A stretch of DNA of 32,589 nt, taken from assembly GCA_937995645.1 (NCBI GenBank), contig CALKJP010000133.1, positions 1 to 32,589 of the forward strand, written 5' to 3'. Source of the DNA: an uncultured Bacteroidia bacterium. Its GTDB lineage: Bacteria; Bacteroidota; Bacteroidia; JACCXN01. This document shows positions 16,670 through 25,193 of the stretch, piece by piece; the stretch's first letter is position 1, and each line of letters opens with the position of its first letter. Made by a program: the position numbers and the translations under genes. The notes beneath the pieces were generated by a model, which was not told the DNA's origin, ran no database searches, and was given only the letters and a program-made list of their open reading frames with translations.

Positions 16670-19255
16670 TTACTGTATTAACAATTTAGATGTGTAGTTT
16701 GTTTTTTCACCCTTGAGCTGTATGATGTACATTCCTTTGGGAATATGTTCCGTATTTATTTCATTAGCTGTTCCTGCTTGCAAATGCTGAAGCTGTGTTT
16801 GGTAAATTAATTTTCCATGCAGGTCGCTTATAACTAATTCGGGTTTATCTTCTATATTTTCCGCAAATAGATAAAATTTTCCATTATTAGGATTTGGGAA
16901 AATTTTAATGTTATTTTCAGAATTGTAATTTAATGTTCCAACATTAGTTATCAATAGTGTATCTGATTCGTTGGTACATCCGTTTATAGTCCAAATGCGT
17001 ACTTTATATCTACCGTTTGCAATAACGGTGTAGCTTTGTTGTGTAGCACCGGGTATAGGCCAACCTTCGTAATACCATTGATAGCTATGTGCAGGAGAGG
17101 AGCTTAGTGTTAAAGCTGTTTGCGTGATAGTTGGTTTTGCAGGAGTTGGATGAACAATGATATGAACCGTATCTGATATTCCTGAGCATGAAGAACTGTC
17201 AAATACTTCAACAGCATAAGCACCACTTTGATTTACGTTTATTGAAGGAGTGTTAGCTCCATTTGACCATGTATAGCGAGCAAATCCAGTAGGGGCAATT
17301 AAGGTAATACTTTCTCCCTGGCATAAATTGGTATCGCCTGCAAATGTTATGTTAGTTTGAAATACAGATGATTCCAATACTTTCAGCGCATTAATTTTTC
17401 CATAACCAAAATTATTGTCGGGTAAATTATTTCCTGTATGCATATCTTTCATTGCATTTTGAATTACTGCCTGTTTTATTTCTGCCATGCTTGCATCAGG
17501 ACAACGCTGCAAATACATGGCTGCTATTCCTGCTACAACAGGCGAAGCAATGGATGTTCCGCCATTACGATAATGCATGCCTCCCGGAGCAACTTTAAAC
17601 GGTTCGGTGGCAATTAATGTAGCTGCTGTGGCCAATCGGGCTGTGCATAAAGTTACATTACTGCTGGCGCCAATATCGGGTTTAAAATAATTGTGGCGTG
17701 TTGGTCCTCTGCTCGATTGAAAAAATAATGCACCTTGTGTTCCTCCTGTTACAACGGTGTTTCCATTGTAATCTGTGTAAGATGTACGATTAATATAATT
17801 TGCAACAGATATAATATCGGGTGAACAATTCCAGCTGCTTACAATATTTTGGGTAGCATCTGGTAAAACATAATTTACAATTTCAGGAAATTGTGCAGCA
17901 CTTGGAATGGAAGAAATAATATTGGATGTGCCTAAAAACGATGCAGACCAAACATCCCATCTGCCACTGCCGGTTGTTGAAAAACGGTAGCGATAATTAG
18001 CATTAGAATCGGGTTGCGGTATATGTACTTCCATAAAATAATTGGGTCCGATAATTTCAGCCCATGTTTGAACTATGGCTAATTGTTCGCCATTGCTATT
18101 GTAAAGTGTATCACTTATTAGTTGATTTAAGCGGTTGCTAATTACATCGAAATTGGTACTTGCACGATGTTCAAAATAAGGGCTAACTTTATCAACTCCA
18201 ATTGCAAAATGCACATTATTAAAATTGTTCGTATCAGCCCAAAGTTGAAAGTAAACAGCACCATATCCACCAAAAGAAGGGTTGTATTGAAACCATGTAA
18301 AAGTTGTATCGCTGCTAACATTATGGCCTACATGGAATGATAAATGTCCGGCATTACCGGCAGCACAAACAAAAGCTCTTCCGTTTTTGGCATTTACTAA
18401 ATTTACAATGGTTTGTGCTGCTAAATCAGTTGCATCGTGCGAACCTAAATAAGTTCCAAGGCTTGCATTAATTACGCATGGTTTACCCAGCGAATCTGCT
18501 TTTGAAAAAAGATAGTGAACGGCATCTGCAACGGTATTAGTCCAGTTGGGAGCATTAAAGTTAGAAGATACAGCAATAATGTCAGCCTTTGGAGCAACTC
18601 CTTCAAAATTATTTATGGCAAGTCCGTTACCTGCAGCTACACCGGCAACATTTGAGCCATGCCCCCAATATTGTGGTTGGTCGTCATGGGTACACATACC
18701 ACCGTCAATATCTGCCGCGCTCCATTCTTGTCCATAATTATAGGGTTGAGGAGTTCTTTGTGCATCTAAGGGTTGCGTTTGGTCCCAAATATATTTTATG
18801 CGTGTTGTTCCGTTAGGATGTTTAAAATCCGGATGATTAAAATCAATTCCTGAATCAATAATTCCAACTATTACACCTTCACCATCATATCCTTTCGGAA
18901 GTATTCCCAAGCCTGCTCTCACGCTGTCTATTCGATTATTGATAAGCATAGAATCTGCTAAAGGCTCTCCCTTAGCAGTGCTAAATTCGGTATAGGCATT
19001 TTTTAATGAAGTGCTGAATTGTAATGCTTTTGAAGCAGGAATATTTACTGAATAAATATCATTTACTTTGTATTTAATTTTTCCATCACATAAAGCAACT
19101 GCTGTTGCAACATCGTTTTCGTTTCCTTTTACCAGAAAAACAATTTGCTCCGTACTATTAGCATTCTTACGCTGAAAATTGCGCAGCATAATATTTTGTG
19201 CTGATATGCCAAATGAAATACTTAAAAGTGAAACTAATAGTAGTAGTTTTTTCAT
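16670..19255 (-). CDS. Subtilisin-like (S8) serine protease with Ig-like segment and T9SS type A C-terminal sorting domain
   Basis: Catalytic segments GVIVGIIDSGIDFNHPDF, YWGHGSNVAGVAAGNG, NGGTSIASPVVAGIAAMYL. CTD IKIFPNPNNGKFYLF...IPKGMYIIQLKG. Signal peptide MKKLLLLVSLLSISFGISAQ. Confidence 0.92.
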   Translation of the reverse strand: MKKLLLLVSLLSISFGISAQNIMLRNFQRKNANSTEQIVFLVKGNENDVATAVALCDGKIKYKVNDIYSVNIPASKALQFSTSLKNAYTEFSTAKGEPLADSMLINNRIDSVRAGLGILPKGYDGEGVIVGIIDSGIDFNHPDFKHPNGTTRIKYIWDQTQPLDAQRTPQPYNYGQEWSAADIDGGMCTHDDQPQYWGHGSNVAGVAAGNGLAINNFEGVAPKADIIAVSSNFNAPNWTNTVADAVHYLFSKADSLGKPCVINASLGTYLGSHDATDLAAQTIVNLVNAKNGRAFVCAAGNAGHLSFHVGHNVSSDTTFTWFQYNPSFGGYGAVYFQLWADTNNFNNVHFAIGVDKVSPYFEHRASTNFDVISNRLNQLISDTLYNSNGEQLAIVQTWAEIIGPNYFMEVHIPQPDSNANYRYRFSTTGSGRWDVWSASFLGTSNIISSIPSAAQFPEIVNYVLPDATQNIVSSWNCSPDIISVANYINRTSYTDYNGNTVVTGGTQGALFFQSSRGPTRHNYFKPDIGASSNVTLCTARLATAATLIATEPFKVAPGGMHYRNGGTSIASPVVAGIAAMYLQRCPDASMAEIKQAVIQNAMKDMHTGNNLPDNNFGYGKINALKVLESSVFQTNITFAGDTNLCQGESITLIAPTGFARYTWSNGANTPSINVNQSGAYAVEVFDSSSCSGISDTVHIIVHPTPAKPTITQTALTLSSSPAHSYQWYYEGWPIPGATQQSYTVIANGRYKVRIWTINGCTNESDTLLITNVGTLNYNSENNIKIFPNPNNGKFYLFAENIEDKPELVISDLHGKLIYQTQLQHLQAGTANEINTEHIPKGMYIIQLKGEKTNYTSKLLIQ

Positions 19256-19297
19256 ACTGCAAATTTTACAATAAAATTACGTTCAATCTTTTTAAAA

Positions 19298-19747
19298 TCA
19301 AAGCATTTGATAGGCGGGAATATCTTTTAAAAATTCTGTTTTCTTTTTTGTGTAATTAAATTTAAAACATACGTGTTTTAAGCCGTTGCTTACGATTAAA
19401 ATTTCTGCTTTAATACTGCTGTAGTAGTTGATAATTTGATTGAACACATCATTATTTAAAGCTACATCCGGTGCTTTACATTCAACAATTAAATAGGGTT
19501 GTTTTAGTTTGTTATATATAACAATGTCTGCGCGTTTTTGCAAGTTATTAACTTTTATTCCGGCCTCAACAATCATTAATGAAAGTGGATAATTTAGTTC
19601 TTTATTCAAATAATGAATCCAATGCTGACGTACCCATTCTTCAGGAGTAAGTGATACAAATTTTTTTCGGGCAACATCGTAAATAAAATTTTCTTCGCCT
19701 TTGTTTTCGACTTTAAATTCGTATTCCGGCAGGTTTAATTCTTGCAT
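19298..19747 (-). CDS. Stand-alone type I restriction enzyme HsdR N-terminal-domain (HSDR_N) protein, PD-(D/E)xK-like
   Basis: FIYDVARKKFVSLTPEEWVRQHWIHYL and KRADIVIYNKLKQPYLIVECKAPD (D...ExK core). Confidence 0.85.
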   Translation of the reverse strand: MQELNLPEYEFKVENKGEENFIYDVARKKFVSLTPEEWVRQHWIHYLNKELNYPLSLMIVEAGIKVNNLQKRADIVIYNKLKQPYLIVECKAPDVALNNDVFNQIINYYSSIKAEILIVSNGLKHVCFKFNYTKKKTEFLKDIPAYQML

Positions 19748-19825
19748 AGTTTTTAACTGCTCGCATAAAGGTAGTAGTTTTTAGTTATTTAGTAAAAAGC
19801 CATTATGCATTAGTTGTAAGTTGAT

Positions 19826-19950
19826 AGTTGTAAGTCTATAGTCGTTAGGAAATAGGCATTAGCAATTAGTTAACATGAAAATTTTTATTTTAAGAGATAA
19901 AATAATCAATGAATTTCTATCAATTTCTATGAATATCTATAAATATCTCT
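19826..19950 (+). repeat. Intergenic dispersed element, copy 1 (AGTTGTAAGTCT anchor, AATTTTTATTTTAAGA block, decamer tail)
   Basis: Same ordered blocks occur at 22967-23112. Confidence 0.5.
19911..19950 (+). repeat. Four tandem degenerate decamers
   Basis: gaatttctat / caatttctat / gaatatctat / aaatatctct at exact 10-nt spacing. Confidence 0.75.
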
Positions 19951-19956
19951 TTCAAA

Positions 19957-22362
19957 TTAAAAATCCAGAATAATTCCAATAGATGGTAATACGGTACCGG
20001 TTGTGTTTTTTACAACTTTTGTTTTATAACGCTGTTGTTCAATCGGATCATTTGGATTCAATATCTGTGGATTGCCGTTAATATCTCTATCCAATAATAA
20101 TGTTGGTTGTAATTCTGATTGAAAGTTATAGGCGTTTTGTATATCAAAATAAATATTCAGCGACCATTTATTAAAGAAATATTCTTTATCAACTCGTAAA
20201 TCCATTCCATGAAAAGCAGGAAGTCTTCCACTGTTTAACTGATTAAAGTCTAATACACCTCTTCCGCTTGCATTCCAGTTTTGAACCAAAGACGATGTTT
20301 GAACATCGTATGGGGTAAACGGTGCTCCACCGCTAAATCTTCCTCTTACACCTACTTGCCAGTTTTTCTTGAATTTTTTGCCGGCCGTAAGGTTTACAAT
20401 ATGTCGGCTATCCCATGCTGTTGGTACATAATTGCCGTTTTTGTCTTTAAACTCGCTACGAACAAAAGTATAAGCCAATATTCCAAAAAAACCTTTTATT
20501 AATTTTTGTTGCGCTAAAAATTCAATACCGTAACTTCTGCCAGAAGAATTTGAAACAGCAGGTTCGTTACCTATTATACCAAAATCGCCACCTAAATTTG
20601 CTAATGATATGCTGTCGCGAAGCAAGAATGGATAGTTTGCATAAGTTTTATGAAATCCTTCTAATGTAAAGCGAGCATTGGTAGATGTATTATATTCAAA
20701 ACCTCCCACTATGTGGTTAGATTGTATGTATTTTAAATTTTTATTGTTTACTAAAACTCCCTGAGAATCTCTGTAACCCATTACGGTATATGCCGGAAGT
20801 TGGAAGTAGCTACCTACATTTGCATTAATACTTATTTTGGTTGTTAAAATATATGATGCTGAAAAACGAGGAGAAAGTTGATTCAGTAAATTAGCCATGT
20901 GTTCGTTATAATTATTACCATCGCTTCGTAGTCCTGCTGATAGTATTAATCGCTCGCCTAAAAAGCCTCTGCTTATTTGCGAGAAAAATCCATATTTAAT
21001 AAAGATAAGTGATGATGAAAACTGCACGCGCTGAACTCCAAACGGAGTTGGTATTAAATTATCAGTACTGTTTCTGTATTCGGCTGTTTCTATATTAATA
21101 CCAACATTGCTTTTATAAGAACCATTACGTGAAGTGTTTTCAATACGGAATTTATTTTCTTCTTCCGTTGAATTATAATCTAAAATTTTCGGTTTGTTTT
21201 TGTCATTATCAAAATGTTTATAGGAAATATTTTTTAACATGTTTCGGCTAAGTACAATTGTTGTAAAAGCTTTATCGCGATAATTTTTATATACCAAACC
21301 TGAAGTATAATTCCATTGATCGTTGATTGGGATATTTCCTAAAATATAATTGTTACGCTCCAATGTTTCAGGATCGGTAATATTATCATTTACACTTTTA
21401 TTTAATTCAAATACATCGAGTGCTCCAAGCCCTATAAATGATAGCTCGTTTTTTTCGTTAAGCTTCCATTTAAATTTGTATTGGTAATCGTTGTAGGTGG
21501 GTAAAAATGGTAATCCAATAGCTTTAAATAAAAACTGAAGGTATGAACGTCTGACTGAAAAAATAAAGTTTGCGTTTTTGCCAATTGGGCCATCAAAGGT
21601 TGCTCCAAAGTCAGATGAACCAAGCGTAAGACGTGTGTTTAATTTATCAGGATTTCCATCTATTTGTTTAAACTCAAAAACCGAACTTAATGCATTGCCT
21701 CTTGCAGCCGGGAAAGCCCCTGAATAAAAATCAACTTCGCGAATAAAATTTACATTTATTAATCCTACTGGTCCGCCTGAAGAGCCTTGTGTGGCAAAGT
21801 GATTGATATTAGGAACTTCAACACCATCTAAATAAAATCGGTTTTCGTTAGGTGCACCGCCACGAATAATAATATCATTTCTAAAAGCAGGGGTAGAGGC
21901 AACTCCCGGAAAATTTCGAATAACGGCAGATATATCGCGGTTACCACCCGGATTACGCTCAATTTCGGCTGCTCCAATAGTTCTTAGCGATACAGGACTT
22001 TCCTCTGTTTTATTAAAACCTTGCCCGGTAATTTCAACTGTTTTAAGATCTGTAGCGGTTTCTTCAAGGGCAATATTTACAATTGCTGCTTTGGTATTGG
22101 TTGCCTGTACTTCAAATATTACTTTTTTCTTAAATCCAATATAGCTTACTTCTAAGTTATACAAGCCCGGATTAAGGTTTTTTATTTCATAAAAACCATC
22201 CATATCGCTGGTTGCACCGGTGGTAGTTCCTTGAATAACTACATTGGCAAATGGTATGGCCTCGTTGTTTTTGCTGTTAAACACTTTTCCTTTTATTACA
22301 GCATTTTGAGCAATAGCACTAAGGCTGATAAAAACGAATAGAATATTTATTATACGATACAT
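19957..22362 (-). CDS. TonB-dependent outer-membrane receptor with N-terminal carboxypeptidase-regulatory-like domain
   Basis: MYRIINILFVFISLSAIAQNAVIKGKVFNSKNNEAIPFANVVIQGTTTGATSDMDGFYEIKNL (CarboxypepD_reg-like), plug VSLRTIGAAEIERNPGGNRDISAVIRNFPGV, C-terminal barrel ending in LDF. The ORF track start at 22392 is 10 codons upstream of the likely signal-peptide Met. Confidence 0.92.
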   Translation of the reverse strand: MYRIINILFVFISLSAIAQNAVIKGKVFNSKNNEAIPFANVVIQGTTTGATSDMDGFYEIKNLNPGLYNLEVSYIGFKKKVIFEVQATNTKAAIVNIALEETATDLKTVEITGQGFNKTEESPVSLRTIGAAEIERNPGGNRDISAVIRNFPGVASTPAFRNDIIIRGGAPNENRFYLDGVEVPNINHFATQGSSGGPVGLINVNFIREVDFYSGAFPAARGNALSSVFEFKQIDGNPDKLNTRLTLGSSDFGATFDGPIGKNANFIFSVRRSYLQFLFKAIGLPFLPTYNDYQYKFKWKLNEKNELSFIGLGALDVFELNKSVNDNITDPETLERNNYILGNIPINDQWNYTSGLVYKNYRDKAFTTIVLSRNMLKNISYKHFDNDKNKPKILDYNSTEEENKFRIENTSRNGSYKSNVGINIETAEYRNSTDNLIPTPFGVQRVQFSSSLIFIKYGFFSQISRGFLGERLILSAGLRSDGNNYNEHMANLLNQLSPRFSASYILTTKISINANVGSYFQLPAYTVMGYRDSQGVLVNNKNLKYIQSNHIVGGFEYNTSTNARFTLEGFHKTYANYPFLLRDSISLANLGGDFGIIGNEPAVSNSSGRSYGIEFLAQQKLIKGFFGILAYTFVRSEFKDKNGNYVPTAWDSRHIVNLTAGKKFKKNWQVGVRGRFSGGAPFTPYDVQTSSLVQNWNASGRGVLDFNQLNSGRLPAFHGMDLRVDKEYFFNKWSLNIYFDIQNAYNFQSELQPTLLLDRDINGNPQILNPNDPIEQQRYKTKVVKNTTGTVLPSIGIILDF

Positions 22363-22456
22363 AACTTTGATATGTGAACCCTTAAATAACAAGGCGCAAG
22401 GTAAAATGTTTTTAAAGAGTGAAAATATTTATATTTAGAGTTCAAGAATCAAAAAT

Positions 22457-22951
22457 ATGAACTCAAACTATCTATTTACCGAAAAACAAAAATTTACCCA
22501 ATGGTGGATTTGGCTAATTTTATTGGGAATTAACGGTATGTTTTTATACGGTATTTATAAACAATTTTTTTTAAAAGAAGTTTTTGGTGATAAACCAATG
22601 AGTGATGCAGGTTTGTTGCTGATGTTTCTTTTTACGCTTGTTATTACTTTATCTTTTATAATCATGCGTTTAGAAACCAAAATTGATAATGAAGGAATTC
22701 ATGTAAGGCTTTTTCCATTGCATGTAAACTTTAAATTTTTTAAGTGGGATGAAATTGAAAAAGCCTATATACGAAAGTACAATCCAATAGTAGAATTTGG
22801 AGGTTGGGGTTTACGCTATGGGTTTAAAGGTATGGCTTATAATGTTTCAGGCAATAAAGGTTTACAGCTTGAATTTAAAAACGGTAAAAAACTTTTAATT
22901 GGAACCAATAGGGCAGAGGAGTTAGAGCAAATATTATACTCCTTAAATTAG
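22457..22951 (+). CDS. Small membrane protein, two predicted TM segments followed by a PH-like C-terminal part
   Basis: Hydrophobic stretches WWIWLILLGINGMFLYGIY and GLLLMFLFTLVITLSFIIM, then VRLFPLHVNFKFFKWDEIEKAYIRKYNPI...LQLEFKNGKKLLIGTNRAEELEQIL. Confidence 0.65.
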   Translation: MNSNYLFTEKQKFTQWWIWLILLGINGMFLYGIYKQFFLKEVFGDKPMSDAGLLLMFLFTLVITLSFIIMRLETKIDNEGIHVRLFPLHVNFKFFKWDEIEKAYIRKYNPIVEFGGWGLRYGFKGMAYNVSGNKGLQLEFKNGKKLLIGTNRAEELEQILYSLN

Positions 22952-22966
22952 TTTTTGGGGGATATA

Positions 22967-23112
22967 AGTTGTAAGTCTTAACAAGGGCAGTTAATCAATT
23001 TGCAATTTGCCAATGTGCAAATGAGTTAATAATTTTTGATTTTAGAATATTTAATAAGTAATTTCAATCAATCTCTCTCTTCTAATCTCAACTAATTTCA
23101 ACCAATCTCACT
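22967..23112 (+). repeat. Intergenic dispersed element, copy 2 (AGTTGTAAGTCT anchor, AATTTTTGATTTTAGA block, decamer-like tail)
   Basis: Ordered blocks shared with 19826-19950. Tail includes tctaatctca / actaatttca / accaatctca. Confidence 0.5.
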
Positions 23113-23119
23113 TTAAAAC

Positions 23120-24022
23120 TTAAAAGAAAATTTTTTGTGCCAATCGGTAGGTATTAGCATGTGCTTCAATAATGTCTGATAATTTTTCGGAGTAGCCTCC
23201 TCCCATACTTGCTGCAATGGGTATATTATTATCCTTGCAAAATTGTAAAACAAAGCGGTCGCGTTCCTTGCAGCCTTCTATACTCAAGCCCAGTCTTCCC
23301 AATTTATCGCTTGCCAAAACATCAACACCACTTTGGTAAAAAATAAAATCGGGCTCAAATTCATCTACAATTTTAGGTAAGTTATTTTTTAAAATTTTCA
23401 GATAAGCGGCATCATCAATATTGTCATCTAATTCAATATCCAAATTTGATTGTTCTTTTTGCAGCGGATAATTTTTTTCGCCATGCATGGAGAAGGTAAA
23501 AACATTTTCATTATTTTGAAAAATTGCTGCCGTGCCGTTCCCTTGATGCACGTCTAAATCAACCACCATGATGCGTTTTTTTAATCCATTATCTAACAGG
23601 TATTGCGCAGCAATTGCTATATCATTAAGCAAACAAAATCCTTCGCCTCTGTTGCTGAATGCATGGTGAGTTCCTCCGGCAATATTTAATGAAACACCAT
23701 GTTGTAATGCGTATAAAGCTGCATCAATAGTGCCTTGCATTATTACCTGTTCGCGATGCACCAATTCAACTGAAAGCGGAAATCCCATTTTGCGTATTTC
23801 AGCTTTAGTGAGTTCCAGATTTTTTAAACGATTAAAATAATGTTCATCATGGCAAGCTAAAATACTTTTAGCATCAGCTATTTTCGGTTCAAAGAGATTG
23901 TTATTACTAATGGTGCCTTCGTGCAATAATTGTTCGGGCAGCAATTCGTATTTAGCCATTGGAAAGCGATGCCCCTCAGGCAATGGATGCGCATAGCATT
24001 TAGACCAGGCAATTTTTAGCAT
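23120..24022 (-). CDS. Histone deacetylase superfamily (AcuC/HDAC-like) deacetylase
   Basis: GGTHHAFSNRGEGFCLLNDIAIAA, MVVDLDVHQGNGTAAIF, YQSGVDVLASDKLGRLGLS: zinc-dependent deacetylase motifs. Confidence 0.93.
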   Translation of the reverse strand: MLKIAWSKCYAHPLPEGHRFPMAKYELLPEQLLHEGTISNNNLFEPKIADAKSILACHDEHYFNRLKNLELTKAEIRKMGFPLSVELVHREQVIMQGTIDAALYALQHGVSLNIAGGTHHAFSNRGEGFCLLNDIAIAAQYLLDNGLKKRIMVVDLDVHQGNGTAAIFQNNENVFTFSMHGEKNYPLQKEQSNLDIELDDNIDDAAYLKILKNNLPKIVDEFEPDFIFYQSGVDVLASDKLGRLGLSIEGCKERDRFVLQFCKDNNIPIAASMGGGYSEKLSDIIEAHANTYRLAQKIFF

Positions 24023-24053
24023 AAAGGTTTTTAACTGTAAACAATAAAATTGC

Positions 24054-25151
24054 TTACAGGTTTTTTAATGCTTTTGCTTTTTCTTCAGCAGCTTTGTTTT
24101 TTTCGATAACATGCCCTGGACGCGACCATTTAACTTTTTCAGCGGTTTCAGGGCGATCTTTATAGCTATCTTTTACTTCAGGTTTTTTGCCGTCTTTAAA
24201 AGGCTCTTTAGGAACTAATCCGAGAATGTTGAACATCTGCATATCCTGATTAAACTCAGGATTTGGAGTTGTAAGTAATTTATCGCCTGCAAAAATTGAG
24301 TTAGCACCTGCCATAAAGCAAAGTGCTTGTCCCTCCATACTCATTTGTAATCTGCCTGCCGATAAACGAACTGTTGCTTTAGGCATTATAATACGAGTGG
24401 TAGCAACCATACGAACCATTTCCCAAATAGAAGCAGATTGGGCATCTTCCAATGGAGTTCCTTCTACCGGAACTAATGCGTTTATGGGAACAGACTCCGG
24501 TTGTGGTTCTAAATTAGATAATGTGTAAAGCATGCCAACACGATCTTCTACGCTTTCACCCATGCCAATAATTCCACCTGAACAAACAGTAACTCCTGCT
24601 TTGCGGGCATTTGATATAGTTTGAATTCTGTCGTCAAATGAGCGTGTAGAAATTATTTCTTTATAATGTTCTTCTGATGTATCTATGTTATGATTGTAAG
24701 CATAAAGTCCTGCGTCTGCTAATCTTTTTGCCTGATTTTCGGTAAGCATACCTAAGGTACAACAAACTTCCATATTTAGTTCGTTTACGGTTCGTACCAT
24801 TTCTAATACCCTTTCAAAATCATCGTTATCTTTTACATTGCGCCATGCAGCACCCATACACAAACGTGAAGAGCCGGCAGCTTTGGCATTTATCGCGGCT
24901 TCTTTAACTTCTTCAATGCTCATTAAATCATTCGTTTTTATGTTGGTATGATAACGTGCTGCTTGCGGACAATAAGCACAATCTTCTGCACAGCCTCCGG
25001 TTTTAATAGAAAGTAAAGTGCTTACCTGAACTTCTCTTGGATTATGATGCTGACGGTGAACGGTTGCTGCTTCGTAAACCAATTCCAATAATGGCTTATT
25101 ATATATTGCTAAAATTTCTTCTTTGCTGTATTTCGTATTTGATGTTGACAT
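24054..25151 (-). CDS. bioB: Biotin synthase
   Basis: Radical-SAM CxxxCxxC in GGCAEDCAYCPQAARYHT. SRLCMGAAWRN, YNHNIDTSEEHY, and NSIFAGDKLLTTPNPEFNQD. Confidence 0.97.
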   Translation of the reverse strand: MSTSNTKYSKEEILAIYNKPLLELVYEAATVHRQHHNPREVQVSTLLSIKTGGCAEDCAYCPQAARYHTNIKTNDLMSIEEVKEAAINAKAAGSSRLCMGAAWRNVKDNDDFERVLEMVRTVNELNMEVCCTLGMLTENQAKRLADAGLYAYNHNIDTSEEHYKEIISTRSFDDRIQTISNARKAGVTVCSGGIIGMGESVEDRVGMLYTLSNLEPQPESVPINALVPVEGTPLEDAQSASIWEMVRMVATTRIIMPKATVRLSAGRLQMSMEGQALCFMAGANSIFAGDKLLTTPNPEFNQDMQMFNILGLVPKEPFKDGKKPEVKDSYKDRPETAEKVKWSRPGHVIEKNKAAEEKAKALKNL

Positions 25152-25193
25152 GGAATAAATTTTTAATGGTTAAAAATACAAAATGCAATTGGA

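Noticed and set aside
18546-18816. Plus-strand ORFs of 63 and 75 aa
   Set aside because: Antisense to the S8 protease catalytic domain; no independent support.
19298-19747. Type I restriction-modification defence system
   Set aside because: Only an HsdR N-terminal-like protein is present; no methylase, specificity subunit or helicase domain.
19748-19956. CRISPR-like array
   Set aside because: Repeats are degenerate 10-mers without spacers; no cas genes in the window.
20281-21623. Small ORFs overlapping the TonB receptor (20281..20502 + and 21432..21623 -)
   Set aside because: Alternate-frame reads of a well-supported receptor gene.
24054-24180. Lysine-rich C-terminal extension of BioB as a novelty
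   Set aside because: A short charged tail; I believe similar tails are common in Bacteroidota BioB, so not reported as unusual.
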